Positions 23,636 through 36,716 of a stretch of 64,000 nucleotides of DNA are shown piece after piece; positions within the stretch are counted from its first letter, which is position 1; every line of letters starts with the position of its first letter. The notes under the pieces were generated by a model. The model saw only the letters and a program-made list of their open reading frames with translations, was not told the DNA's origin and did no database searches. The DNA is from Lunularia cruciata (Eukaryota > Streptophyta > Marchantiopsida > Lunulariales > Lunulariaceae), in assembly GCA_948567375.1 (NCBI GenBank), contig OX419761.1, positions 43,748,243-43,812,242 of the forward strand, read 5' to 3'. The position numbers and the translations under genes were made by a program.

Positions 23636-26600
23636 ACTTAGAGACTTTTGCTATTGCTATTATGTATGCCATCCATCTAAGAAGATGGATAATTACCCCT
23701 TCTTAAATTGCACTACATGTGCGACCCATAACAAAATAAATTACTTTTGTTGAGTAATTATCTTTACTCCTATACAAGTTTACCTTACCTTGTGTTGTAG
23801 GTAATGCATACCAATTCACCCATTAAGTGAAGTATCCACTCTCTTGTACCATCATAACATTATACACATAGGTAATTATCCTTCATCTTCCAAAACAATA
23901 ATGAGCACTCCAAGTGAGGTGTCTATTTTATGTACCATCATAAACATTGTATCTCTAATATTGATATTATTAGTAATTATCTTTCATCTCAAAAAATACA
24001 ATGAGTTTCTTTGGTGAAATATCTACTCTCTTGTATCATCATAAGCATTGGTAATATCTTAATAACATCATGGATATGATGTTATCAGGAGAAATGAGTA
24101 ATATGAAATCCTATTGGATCTAAGGTAATAACTATTACACTTACAAGTTAGTAATGAAGATAGAGAAGATGAACCAAACTTAAGAGGAACTTCATCATTA
24201 ATGTAAATAAAGTAGATAATGTAAGTCAAATTGACTTATTATAATATCAAGTTAGGATCCAAAAGGTTGCATCCTTTATAGAGCAAGAAAAAAGATGCAG
24301 ACTTATATAACACAAGGAATGGATGGATCAACCAAAAGAGAATGTAGAGCTTGTTGAAACTTTGAGTCCATCAAGGAAGAGTATAAATCTTTGATCTATT
24401 CAGAAGACAAACATGGAAAAGATGGAAGATTTTCTTATATGAGACAAATCAGCTCTCCTTTGCAACACTAATCCATAGGGAGAAAAGGATCCCTCCTCTA
24501 GTTCCATCACATTTGTCTTCAAGACTAAGTCTTTCAACAATCATAAAATCGGAGGAAAACAAATATGTGTGGAGTGCTCACCTACCAAATAATGCTATAA
24601 GTACCTTCTACTCTATAGATAATGGGCTTACTTCTCTACAAAAAGTTGGAAAATATGTTTGTCTAAATAATTATTCTTTGTTACATACTCAAAAATCCTT
24701 GGTCTAATGATATCACCAAAGATGGCCATTATCTTCCTATCAAAGGCTCTCAAATATAATAAGAAGGGGAAGAAGGATTAACGAAGCAAAGTGGGTAGGT
24801 TTGTCAAAAAGGAATGCAAGAAGAGAGTATATCTAATGCCACTTAAAAATTATCCTAGAAGAGACTATCATCTACATGAAAAAATTCCTTTGTAGAGGTC
24901 TAAGTAGCATGTGATAAAATCCTCATCTATACTATCCTCATGTGATATCATCCTACTACCACTCAAAAAATACATGAGTTGTCTATATATGTAATTCACC
25001 TTTCTTGAAGTTAGAAGTCATGAGGAATATTAAAGGATACCATTCTTATAATGTGATACCTTAATTTTTAAGCCTACAAGATGAAGCTCACTAGTAAAAA
25101 AAACACCTAATCATAGTCTAATTTATGATATTGGATATGTGAGGACAAATGCCATTTGAGGAACAAGGGATCTTGAATTGATTAAATTCATAGGAAATGT
25201 AGATGAAATGAAATTCAAATTGACTATAAAATATGCAGATAGGAGATGCAATCTAATTCCTCAAAAGCATGTATCATCAAGCAACAAACATCAATAACTA
25301 CATATAGAGAATTTTTTAACCAATGTGTATGTATTATAAGGAGAAAAACATCAATAACTACATATAGAGAATTTGTCCAATGTGAATTGAGAAAGCAAAG
25401 AGTCAAGTCATATAAAGAAATTGCACAGTAAGAAAATGTGAAATTATCAAAAACAAGTTGAATAAATCTAATGTAGTTTGTAAATCAAGACTAATATAGT
25501 AATGTAAAATGACATAAAAACCTAAGCAATTTTTTTTAGGAAGTAATGAACCGCTTGTAAACAAAGATAGACTAGCTTGCCATCGACTTATCCATAATTT
25601 TATGAACTAGACATGAAAGAATAAGAACAAGAAGTGAAGAAGAGTAAGGTTTTATGTCTAAGAATTAATTGACATAATCTACAAATTGGGCATGAAAAAG
25701 GAGAGTGGAAATTGTTAAAAAATAAGGGAAGTAGAGCAAATCATTAGAGGACTAGATAGAGTATATCACTTCATGCACTACGGACATATGAGTACTATAA
25801 TGATGAAAGAACCAAAGGAAGTAGAAGGCTACCATAACAAGCCTCCTCGAAAGCATACACAATTTCATCAATGCCAAATGTAGTGCCCAAGTGGCTGAGC
25901 AAATGTCAATAGTCCTAATCATGGTCTATGAGATCTATAGTCATTTGTTAAGGAGAGAAAAATACAACCTAACATGGCTAAAGTAATAAATAAAAATTCT
26001 AAGAATAAGCCATGGCAAGTAAAGATTCCTTAAGATATTTCTTTGTTATGCAAACTAGTTGATGAGGAACAATAAAAGTCTTAGCCATGTTTATAGCAAA
26101 GAGAAGAAGGAAAACAATAAAATGATTGTACAAAAAGAACAATAATTTCCAAGGATCTAGTAATTTCCATAACCTATCTTTCCTTTACAACAATAGATGC
26201 ACATAAGATACTATTAAAACCATTCTAAACATCCATCTACATCATAATCTCATTTTGGTAAATATCCAAGAATGCTCTAATGCCAAAGATATAACTTCAA
26301 AACCTCTTGTTCCAGCAAATCCAAATTGTTATGGACTAAGGTTCTTTTGGAATTGAGAAAGATGTTGCGTTAAAAGGCAAAAGAAGGCCTCATTAATAGC
26401 AATTGGTTTAATGTACTTGGTTTCCTTCTCTACAACAAGAAACCAAATAGCATCTAACACTTGACTAATTAGCATAAAAATCTCTATCTATTGCTATTGT
26501 AGTTACTTTTAACAACTCCATGAAATCACTAAACATATCATCAACATAAAAGCAATTCTTAAGATATTCTAAACCATCCTTTACAAACATCATGAGGAGA

Positions 26601-26975
26601 GGCATGTGTAATACCAAGAACTAGCCATATGATCTAGATGTGAAATTTTGTTTGGTAAGATTTGGAATGATTTTATACATGATGGTCAAAATAGATCAGA
26701 TAGAAGCATCACCAAAAGTGCACTTCTTCTAATAGGAAAGAAACCAAAATATACTTGAAAACCTTAAAACCAATAGTTAGACATATGATTTAAAGGTGAG
26801 AACTGGTTTGGTAACATTTGGAAAGATGTCACACATGATGGACCAAATAGATCAGAAAGAGGTATCACCAAAACAAGAATAGAGTAGAAACCAAAATATC
26901 CTTGAAATCTTTCAAGGCAATTTTAGAGGCCTAAACAGATGAATTAAGCCTAAAAAATGTGCAAATCGCCCTCCA
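23636..26975. other. AT-rich gene-free block
   Basis: No coding exon or intact element seen. A local imperfect duplication with shared core aacatcaataactacatata occurs at about 25,286-25,375. The remainder looks like decayed intergenic DNA continuous with the block left of E1. Confidence 0.5.
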
Positions 26976-27330
26976 ATGGACAAAAGGATGGCCTTCCCTC
27001 CCACTGCTTTTTCTTGTCAAGAGCTTTCCAATGGTACCTCACTTACATGATTATGAGATTACTATAAGAAGATTCTCTAAAAGATTCCCTCCAGTCAAAG
27101 CTTGTTTGACCAACCAGATAGGACCAGTATAGACATGTCACACATCCAAGGATGGAGCTTGCTAATGTCACCTATCTATGTGCCTAATCCTATGGTGGAG
27201 CTTCCTTGGAGAAGATACTCTTTGTCTATATAATAAAGAGAAGGTGTTCCTTTGAGGCATCGGAGGTTTGTGTGAAATCATGTGTGTTTCTTCTCAGGTT
27301 TAATATCCTCAAAGTATTACAGCATGAAGC
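26976..27330 (+). repeat. Old LTR fragment, same family as the E3-associated LTR (56,414-56,970)
   Basis: Shared blocks with the reverse complement of 56,414-56,970: agagctttccaatggta, agaagattctctaaa, gtttgaccaaccagatagga, ggtggagcttcctt and a TATATAATAAAG promoter-like motif at about 27,219. It is diverged and its ends are unclear, so it is a relic solo LTR or fragment. Confidence 0.6.
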
Positions 27331-28242
27331 CATGCATAATACATGGACAAACAACAATATATAAAGATATAATAACTACTCATACTTATAGTCCAAAATC
27401 CATAATAATACTACCTCTCATGGTAGCAAATGTAATAAGCATAAAGAGGAAATAATATTGTTAGTAGGACTAGCCATACAATGGATAGAGTGTGTGATGC
27501 TACTAGATTTGTTAGCTTGACCTAAGATCCTATTATGATTGAAATTATCACCATGTAATCCAAATGGATTCCTCTTGTAAGTTAGCACAATCCCTAGTTT
27601 TGTTTTGCCATTTACTTCTGTTTGCTTTCCATAACCACTTTTAGTATAACAAGACATTATTAAAGGAGTAAGAGAAATAAAACCATGCTAACTCATCCAA
27701 GAATTATATACAAATAGAATGGTAAGGAACAAGCTTATATATCCTTGTGATAAAGTGCAAGAAAAAGCTTCTAACAATATAATAGATATGGAAAATTAGT
27801 CTCAAATAGTTCTAAAACACAACTTAACTAGAAATCTAACAACAACTCTATTGACTTAATTAATATAGCTAAAATGTTAGATGCTTTCTTTGGGAATTTT
27901 TCTCCATTTTGAATTCCGATCACCTGTTTAAAACAAATTATAGCGTTTTAATATTCTAAAATTCATTCTAGACAGTTCTGCATGTAACCCTCTTCAAGCA
28001 AGCAGGCGGAACGACAGGTGCAATACAGAAGCGCTCAATATCAGACAGCACTGTACATGTCATCTGTCGGGCGGAGTCGCCACGTGGTGTTATCTGTCGT
28101 CGACGGCGATGCCGTGTTCAATCCCTACGACGATTGTGCTTGGCCGGTAACTGGAGAGGCGCGCTTGCGAATGTGTACTGTACTGGTTGTCTGGGGAAAA
28201 GAATAGGAAAACAAATTGGCAAAAAAGTCACTGGCAGTAGTC
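27331..28242 (+). promoter_or_regulatory. Intergenic region and probable promoter/5' UTR of the DJ-1 gene
   Basis: AT-rich to about 27,950, then abruptly richer in GC up to the ATG at 28243. The shift mirrors that seen at the BAG6-like promoter. No reliable TATA box was picked. The open frame at 28,018-28,206 has no domain character and is treated as 5' flank. Confidence 0.35.
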
Positions 28243-31200
28243 ATGGCTGTGGAGATGATGCGCGTTCTTACGTGCTCTAGTGCCGCAAAGGTTGCCTTAA
28301 ACCGTACTGTGATCGTTAAGTCCCGATTCCCTCAGAAGGCGACGAGGTGCAAAAGCGGACTGTCTGTAAATTCGGTTCTGGGAAAGGGTGGAGTAAGTGG
28401 TGAAAAACTTGGGGCTTCTGGATCAACGGGCCATCGCAGGAGCTGTCGACCCGTTTTACTATCGTCATCCTTTGTCTCGATGGCTGGAGTAACAGCTCAA
28501 AAGCAGGTAGGTGACATCGTAGTTATTTATCCGATCATCTGGTGAATATCTTGATTCGGATGAGCAAGGAGGTGACATATAGGTAGGGCCTGGTTACGAA
28601 GTGGCTGGCTCAAGTTGTTGTCGTCGTAATCGGTCCTAACTAGTCTGTTTGTCATGGCAACCATGTTGTCAAGCATCCTAGGCAGTATCTTACTTTGTCG
28701 TGCGGATCAAGTCTGAAAAGACCCGGTGATTCTGGCCCTAGAGCTGGTAGGCATGATTTAGTTGCTGTTTCGGCACTTCGGCTGAAGTAGTTTAGCTAGA
28801 AAGCTAATTTCAGCGAAAATTTTGTCTGCAAAACTTTGCCTGTTGCGTCGCAAGTGGTTGTCACAGGACTTCTCGAAATTTCAAGATCTTGCTACCGAAA
28901 GATTTTGAAATTTAGTTTATTAGCATCTTTCCTCCTCATGTTTCAAATTAGGATAGTGAAGCAACAAAAGACCCTAGATTGTTGCAATTATCGACTTTCA
29001 AATCGCATTTCGGATCATTGTTCGAGCTGCATGTGTTCCTGGATTGGGCTGTTACTCAGATATCATGTAATTCATGACACGGCTCTTGTTCTGAGGACCT
29101 CAGCTTGGGAGCTCTTGAAACGAAGGGTCTTCATTCAAGGCGTGTGAAATTGAACTGCGATATGATCGTGGTACCACTACCCTGCGCCTCTTGTTCGAGA
29201 CCCGTGCTTCTGTGGTGTATATACTGCGAATTAACAAATAAGAGAATGCAGGTCATCGTACCGATTGCCAATGACACGGAAGAAATGGAAGCCGTGATCA
29301 TCGCGGATGTGTTGAGGAGAGCCGGAGCCGACGTTAAGTTGGCCTCAGTGGAGAATGCCTTACAAATTACTGCCTCCAGGAAGGTGAAATTGGTAGCAGA
29401 TACATTCATATCATCGTGCGATGGGCAACGATACGACCTGATCGTGCTACCGGTGAGTCTCAGGGACTTGAAGTCGTATTTCACTCTACAGGATTGCTTT
29501 TTCTCTCCAATTTATATTTCCCTCACGTCCTGAGCCAGATTCACGTTAACTTTCTTGTTCTCAACTTGCATAGATTGATCCGATACACAGTGCCAATGTT
29601 TTTAAATTGTACGGAAGGATCGGGAAAGATTTTTGATGCTAAACATTTGCTTTTACGGTGCCGGTAAGCCTGCGGGTGCATGTTTATTCCACCTCGTGAA
29701 ATACTATGTGCTCAATTTTGTGTTGCGTCTGGGTTGATACCTGGTGCTAATGGAAGCTAGAAGACTCTATTATCGTAAATATTGGGCGGGTTTAGGTTAA
29801 GGAGCTCTGCACAAGATCGTCTGAAGGATTCAGTTTGGTCAGGGAGGCATGCCAGGTGCAGCACGTTTGCGCGACTCCACAGCGTTGGAGACGCTAGTTA
29901 AAGTTCAAGCTCAGCAAAAGCGCCTCTATGCCGCTGTGTGTGCTGCACCAGCTGTGGCTCTGGAGACATGGGGTCTTCTCGATGGACTGAAGGTATGTAG
30001 GACTGACGCGAACTGTATGCAAGTTTTCTTTTTCTGAGCAAATCTGATTGGATTGATAAAGCTCGTCCATCCAAATGGTGGTTGATAGGAACATTCTACC
30101 AAGATCTACGGACAAAGTGAACAAGTAGTTACACCAACAGCCCTCGGAGCTCTCACTACTTGTATAGCACGGAAGTTTTTTTATTATAGTATATAATAAA
30201 TATTCTGTATTTTGTATAATATGGATGCTTGCTGTTTACTTGCATGGGACCCACTCGGTTTTACAGCGCCTCTCCCTCACGTCACAGTCTCTAGTTTTCT
30301 CACACTCCTCTAATGCTGTTTCTCGCCTCTTCCTTTTCTTGAAGATCTCTTTCTTCCGCATGTATCTTTCTCGCTCATGCTGTTTTTGTCATCGCCATCT
30401 TGCAATTCTGCTCTGTTTGCTTCTCTATAATCGATGCTTCCACCAACCTGTGGACCAAAATAATCGGAATAGGATAAGTGTTTCATGTCTCCGATATGAA
30501 GAGTGTTTCATGAGTGCTTCATGTCTCCGATACCAGCTGTTTAGAGTCTCTCAACTCTCAATTGAAGTTCGAGATAATGAATCTGTTTGTATTGACATTA
30601 CCTACCTTTCTGTACACAGAGTGAGACCACCGTATTCCAGAAGTACATGTAGTCTTCGAGGGATTGTGGAAAGTAGAAAAGTTTAGAATCCGGAAGACTT
30701 GATGGTATCTTGGCGACATGACCTTTTGAAGTTAGAGCGATAATTAGCAATCTCTTGTTTTCAAGCCAGACTTGAAGTAAAGGATGCCAATTCTTACGCC
30801 TCGACTACTCGGATATAGATTGAAATACGTTGTAATATTGCTAGCTTGCTAGAGTGTCTAATAGAGCTACTTGAAAGTGGTGCCTTTGCGGAGTAGTCTT
30901 GCTTGATTTTTGCAGATCATTTTATGGTCTGATTTCCTCGTGCAACGGGCTTATGACTTTGCTGACCTCAATGTAACTTTTGTGCTCTGCGGAACGTCTA
31001 AATATCCAAATCTTTAAAATATCTCCTGCGTTATTTCAACAGGCGACGTGCCATCCCTCCTTCACCGAGAAGCTGAGGAATAAAGTATCTGCTGAGTCTA
31101 GGGTCGTGCAAGATGGATTGGTGACCACAAGTCGTGGCCCTGGCACTTGTTTTGAATTTGCCCTCTCGCTTGTGGGACAGCTGTACGGCAAGGATAAGAT

Positions 31201-33626
31201 GAACGAAATCTCCACTCCCCTGGTATGAGTCTTATTTACCTCATTTACCGCACCAGCAAGGTCAATGTAGCAAGTTTTTAGGTCTGTAGTCCTGCAGTAT
31301 CTTCCTATCTTCCTACTCTTTCCATAAGGACGGTACTGCAGTTTCTTGTTCACCTGCACAACAAGTTATATGGATGCCCTTGCATCTATTAGAATATCCG
31401 GGGGAAGCTCTGGAGTTCGTTGATGGACAATCTTGGACCTGCGTTTGTTGTCGGGAGAGGCTGTGCTTGATGAGTTCCATACATGTCTTTGTTTTGGGTT
31501 ATGAACTAGGGTGCAGCTCTCCATAACTGAAAGGTCTGATAACATTAGTTTTAATCGAGATGGCCATTCATGCATTGTAGTCGAGTTCCTTTGTGTGTGC
31601 ATGAAGAGGCATGTAAGGAGAAATATACGATATTTGACCTCATTGTGCGCACAGTAGGGCACAATTTGAGGAGATGTCTTTTAGTTCCCTGTCCCCAGTG
31701 ATGTACGTAATCTGCTCTCATGCGGGGTGTAGGCACCGCACTACTGTACCTTTCATTCAACTTGAAAGATTTTTCTCAAACAGGTTCTACGGCCGGCTAA
31801 CTTGGAACTATCTGCCGACGAGTACAACTTCGAGGACTGGACGAGCAGGGATGCTTCCGCACCCTTTCGTGTGAGTATTCTATTAGCAGATTATTTTTGT
31901 CTCTTTCGGCCGCTGAATGTGATACTGTAGTTTAATATCAAATGGCTCAATCTTCACTTTCTTTGTGATCCTCAGAAGATACTGACTGAGGTTTGCTGGA
32001 CTGAGCGAGGTTTAACTCAAAGCCGTGTTTTTACTTCTCAAGGTCCTGGTGCCCGTAGCAAATGGTTCAGAGGAGATGGAGGCTGTTATCATCGTCGACG
32101 TGCTCAGAAGAGCTGGATTCGAAGTAATAGTTGCCTCAGTTGAGGATGATCTACAGGTTGTGGCATCTCGAAAGGTGAAGATTGTTGCAGACGCACTAAT
32201 TGCGGATGTGGCAGGTTCACATTTTGACGCCGTGATACTTCCAGTGAGTATCGGACCAGTCTAATTCTTGATGCCAAGTTTATGTTCCTTTGAAAGAGCT
32301 AATATTTTGCAAAATGAGCTTGTTGATACGTATAATAGCAGGGACGTGGTCCTAAACTAGGGGCTTTTGTCACCTACCACGACTGGAAGTATCGAACCAG
32401 TCTGATTCTTGATGCCACGTTTATGTTACTTTGGAAAGAGCTAATATTTTGCATAATGAGTCTATACGTATCAACAGAGAGCTTGTTGATACGTATAATA
32501 GCAGGGACATGGCCCTAAGATAGGGGCTTTCGTCACCTACCACGTAGGTGTTCTATTATAGTGACTCTCGTATTTGCAATGAACTTAGTTAGAATGAGAG
32601 GACATGGTGACAGTGTCCTACAAAACGTTACCTCACTGAGAGTCAGATGTCATAAGACTGAAATCATGCTGGTCCATAAAAACAGGGCGGGATGCCTGGA
32701 GCCGAACATCTTCGTGATTGTGATGCCCTGACGAAAATATTGCGGAAACAAGTTGATTCTAGAAAGATTATTGGAGCTATATGTGCTTCACCAGCGGTCG
32801 TGTTACAGTCCCAAGGATTCTTGAAGGTAATAAAATTGTTGCTCTTTTTAGTGCCATGCAGGTTTGATATTGTGAGAGATCCGTCCTCTTCTTGACGAGT
32901 CTCACGTTGCTAGAATGTAGAGTGTTTAGAGAAGGATCCTAGACTAATACATGCTCTCGAAGTATGGAGCTGTATAAACAAAGATCGGAGTTTGTTTCTC
33001 TAAGTGCATAGTCGCTCTGCGAGTAAGACTACACGCGCTCTAAGTATGTTTCTGTAGGATCAGGTTTGATAGGAGAGTTAAAGAATAGTTTCACTTCAGA
33101 TTCTCTGCTTTTAGAGTTGGTATTCAACTGTCAACGGTGCTATCATCTCCTTGCTCGGTAGATCATACTTACATATTCGAGTGAGTCTGTTTTACAGTCG
33201 TGCATGTTAAGTATAGTCAAAAGTAAACGGTGATGTCTTGGGTTTAGGGTAATAGCTCCGCGAAAGGGGAAATAAAGGCGTACGGTGAAAGGACATTTGA
33301 AGTTTGACTCCTACAGCAGCACTCTTTGATTATCCACGGCCTCTTCATAGAATGAAGTGCCATATTCTGACAATTACCTTTTGGTTGCACAGGGCAAAAA
33401 GGCTACTTCTTTTCCCAGCTTCTCGGGTAACCTACCAGATCAGAGTGCTGTAGATTCAAGGGTTGTAATCGATGGACGTCTGATCACCAGTCGTGGACCT
33501 GGAACTTCTATGGAGTTTGCTTTAACAATCGTGGAAAAGATTCTCGGATACGAGAAGGCTTCAAGTATGGCAGAGGCCATGGTTTTACCATATTCACGAG
33601 TTCCTCTTAAACAGATGTGCCACTGA
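28243..33626 (+). CDS. DJ1: Two-domain DJ-1/PfpI family protein, probably plastid targeted, 8 exons
   Basis: Exons 28243-28506, 29252-29452, 29843-29992, 31043-31222, 31784-31870, 32043-32243, 32686-32826, 33393-33626; every intron is GT/AG and phase 0, giving 485 residues. Residues 1-88 are basic and Ser/Ala-rich (transit-peptide-like). Domain 1 (about 89-265) has [22 protein letters not shown] and the nucleophile elbow AVCAAPAV (Cys about 188). A linker exon leads to domain 2 (about 295-485) with [27 protein letters not shown] and AICASPAV (Cys about 394). Both end with TSRGPGT and FAL. Plant DJ-1 homologues are tandem two-domain proteins of about 390-470 residues linked to oxidative protection, deglycase/glyoxalase activity or plastid development; the last point and targeting are inferred. 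Both Cys and the conserved Glu are kept, so both domains may be active. Confidence 0.93.
30134..30445 (+). repeat. Dispersed repeat family R1, truncated left-half copy in DJ-1 intron 3
   Basis: Begins caacagccctcggagctctcac and follows the 11,388-10,545 minus-strand copy through ttctgtattttgtataat, ttctcacactcctctaatgct and gcaattctgctctgtttgctt, then diverges near 30,445. Same orientation as the host gene. Confidence 0.55.
32243..32545 (+). repeat. Imperfect tandem duplication of about 140-160 bp at DJ-1 exon 6 donor
   Basis: Copy 1 (from about 32,243) starts at the splice donor; copy 2 starts about 32,386. Shared blocks: gtatcg(g/a)accagtct(a/g)attcttgatgcca, gagctaatattttgca and cttgttgatacgtataatagcaggga. 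Copy 2 has a short extra segment (tctatacgtatcaacagag) forming an inverted pair with the following ctcttgatacgtat-like text. The GT of the donor has become GA in copy 2. Confidence 0.8.
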
Positions 33627-33779
33627 GTGCCGCTCACCCAGTTTTGTTGGGGGCAGTTGTAAATATCTGCCGCTATCATACGAACAAGAGTCTCTTCGCT
33701 GCGGTATAGCCTTCGATTGTACATATCTCTTACGACACTAGCCATTCTCGTCTAAAGCTATGTTTTCCTACTCGCTCAA

Positions 33780-34232
33780 TTTTTTCCCTTTGGTTACGGG
33801 CGGATCTTACTTCTCGCTCGACGATTCTCCTCTGCTGCCAATTTCAGAGGAAGCAGATGCTTCCTCTGTTTCTTTTCTAGAAGGCTGTTTTTTTCCCTGA
33901 GACATTATGCATATTACTTCACTGCAGATGCTATTTATAAAATCTATCAATTTACGTTACTGCTTCGTATCAATTCCCCTTATCTTCCGCTGTGTATTTT
34001 CTTGCTTAGATTACCTTTGATTCAATTTGCATTCGTTTTTACTTGCATTTCATTATTTCTATATGCATGTTTTGTTCCAAAAGTGTATTTGTTTGCTCAG
34101 ATTACCTTCGACTCAATTTGCATCTGTGCTTACTTGCATTCATTGCTTCGATATGGTTACATCTGTATGCATGGTCCCTTCTAAGTGGATTCTAGATCCC
34201 CCCCCTTGAACGGCTTCTGCTCCCATTCCTCA
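33780..34232 (+). repeat. Dispersed repeat family R1, right-half copy 3' of DJ-1
   Basis: Contains cttctcgctcgacgattctcc, repeated ttacttgcattt/gattaccttcgactcaatttgcat blocks and ends cttgaacggcttctgctccc at about 34,206-34,226. Matches 45,360-45,660 on the plus strand and 7,306-7,626 on the minus strand. No protein is encoded. Confidence 0.5.
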
Positions 34233-34553
34233 CATATCTCAAACGTCACTGCCGCCAGGGGTAAAAGTCTCTTGTTGTGTTCAATCCTTTACCGTACTAA
34301 TACACTCGTCTCGCAGCCACGAAAGCATCCTTCTCGAGGTTGGCATAGACGATTTTCGACTCTTCCCCACGGTCTTGAATTGCTTCATTGCAATAGCCAT
34401 TCAAGTGAAAAATCGGGAAGACCAGCTCTAGAGTCTTTCTTCTTCAATGATAAAAAATCAGATTCAACCACTAGGATGATGGGAAAGGTAGAGGCAAGGC
34501 TTCCACAAAGAAGGTGAGTAGTTGTGGGTGGTCTTAGCCTATGGAACAGTGGA

Positions 34554-34659
34554 CGCAAAGAAAAGGAAACACAACAAGCATGATGAATGCTATTTGACAA
34601 GAGATGCGCAAAGAAAAGGAAACACAACAAGCATGATGAATGCTATTTGACAAGAGATG
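34554..34659. repeat. 53-bp perfect tandem duplication
   Basis: Two identical adjacent 53-bp units, 34554-34606 and 34607-34659, beginning cgcaaagaaaaggaaacac. Confidence 0.95.
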
Positions 34660-35738
34660 CATGCATGCAAGAGAATTTGGAAAGTGAAATTTATGAAATA
34701 AGAGAACTAAAGAATGTGATTTAGGGGGTCACCGATGACCTAAAGAAATTGCAATTTACATAGCAAAAGCTAATGGTATTTCCAAAGTGTAAACAAGGTC
34801 CAGTTGCGTCGTCTTAAAGACATCAAACCCTGCAAATAAGGAGGCTTGGGCATCCCCAATCACCAAGCCTCCTGTGTTTGCATTTACCACAAAGAAACTA
34901 TTTGCAAGGTCATGTCAATTTAATTTTTGGTATTTATTTCAGGTTAGATGTGACTTCTTTATTTATTTATTTCATTTCAAATTACAACATGATTATGACA
35001 AGTGCATAGCATGTATGACATGTGATTGATTGGAAAGGAAGGAATGCACTTTAGTATATCACTAACTTATTGGAACTCTATTTTATTGGAACTTGGTTTC
35101 TTCAAAAATTAGACTTCTAGTTGAGACATATCGTGATCATGATCATGATCTCTTTTGTTCCAAATATGATGAGACCTCTGTCTTTTCCAATAATTGCATG
35201 GGCATACATATAGGTCAAATTCAAGATGTAGAGATAGATGTACTCTAGGAAACTAATTTGTAAGTCTAAGTGCAAATGCAACAATTAATGTACATGAATT
35301 TTTAAAGTGACAATTTAGAGATTGGAATAAAGATGAGTCCTTTCAAAATGGTTGAACCAATTGCAAGAAGCTTGCATCCTTCAGTTCAATAGATTCGGAT
35401 TGTGTTATAACACATTTTGGTCTCTTCTTCAACAACCTACAACCAAATTAGGATTCTCTCGATCAATTATAACTAGATAACAAGGGCTACAAGCACAACT
35501 CTATGAAGCATAATCTAACCTCAAATAGTCTTAACTAGAGGGATACAAGCTCGACATTCTAGTTTTTCTTTGAGTTGTTACTATATCTACAATGCCACAA
35601 TAGGAAATATAACATTATTTGACTGCAATGATTGGAATGACCTTCTTTTCCAATGGGGATGTAGACTCGAACTCATGGAAGTAAGTTTAATTGATCTTTC
35701 TAACTTAGAGTAAGTTGTTAGATGATACTACAATTAAT

Positions 35739-35878
35739 CAATTATGATTAATGTGATATGTGATAGATATTGAAGCAACTCAATGGACAAAATTCAATAT
35801 TCAATAGTCAATTATGATTAATGTGATATGTGAAAGATATTGAAGCAACTCAATGGACAAAATTCAATATTCAATAGT
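35739..35878. repeat. 70-bp tandem duplication
   Basis: Units 35739-35808 and 35809-35878 begin caattatgattaatgtgata and differ at one base that I can see (gatag versus gaaag). Confidence 0.95.
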
Positions 35879-36716
35879 TACAACACTTCAATACTTATTG
35901 ATTCTATCATCAAAATAGAGTTTTAATGTACATAAATATCACAAGATAGCTTCTACAAAGTCTCAAATTGGTTGTAGAGCAATATTCCTTCAAGTGAAAA
36001 ATTAATAAGATCCACTCTACAATCATTCTTTTCCGATCCAATGATAGAAAAATCAGATCCAACCATTGCTGTGTTGGGAAAGGAAGAGGCAAAGCCTCCA
36101 CAAAAAAAACTATTCAGGCAATGGAAATTGACCTTGTGTTTGTACACAACACTATTTGAAGCCTTTCAAAGCATTTGCATTATTCAACAGTGCTTCTTTG
36201 AATTCTAGTTCTTTTGGGACAACATTGAGGAACTTGGAGCATTGCAAGTTGATAAGCTATTGCAATACATGCATCTTTGAATTTTTGCAATAGACAATCA
36301 CAGTGAATCTGAACAAATTTCACAAACTTTCTCATATATCAATGCAAGCAAGTTCATGCAGCAATTAATAATCAAGGAAGTTGATCATTGTACAAGTTTG
36401 ATGATACATGCTTATACGTGATTTGAGAAATTACATTAGCCACCTCAACAAAGAGACTTCTTATTGAACACATGAAATTTCAAATATCATCCACTCCCAC
36501 TCCCAAAGACTCTATTGTCTTGATCATCCACATACCTAAGCTATCAAGGCAAGATCTTGTGTGTTTGTGAGTAATTATAAACTTTTTAGACTTTTATGTT
36601 GGTTGTAGCATCACAATGTTATCAATCTGATAGTTTGATAAAGGTACTTGCATTCCAAAAATTTTGCAGCATGTAATCTATAGTGAAACAAAAGTTACTT
36701 TGCTTCAACTACAAAT

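Larger units (their letters stand above)
34380..36716. repeat. Block of diverged non-coding repeats
   Basis: The segment caagtgaaaaat...ccacaaag at 34,400-34,515 recurs, diverged, at 35,993-36,110. The adjoining 34,508-34,720 resembles 38,195-38,360 (gtagttg..ggtggcctta, ttgacaagagatgca, ggaatttatg). Within it are two perfect or nearly perfect tandem duplications listed separately. No coding domains are seen. Confidence 0.45.

Noticed and set aside
28018-28206. Small upstream gene before DJ-1
   Set aside because: No domain, no conserved start context; fits 5' flank/UTR of the DJ-1 gene.
7306-34232. Capture of host exons by a transposon (R1 halves flank BAG6 exons 1-5 and DJ-1 exons 4-8)
   Set aside because: Both genes have their remaining exons outside the flanked intervals and normal intron structure, so independent insertions of repeat pieces are simpler.
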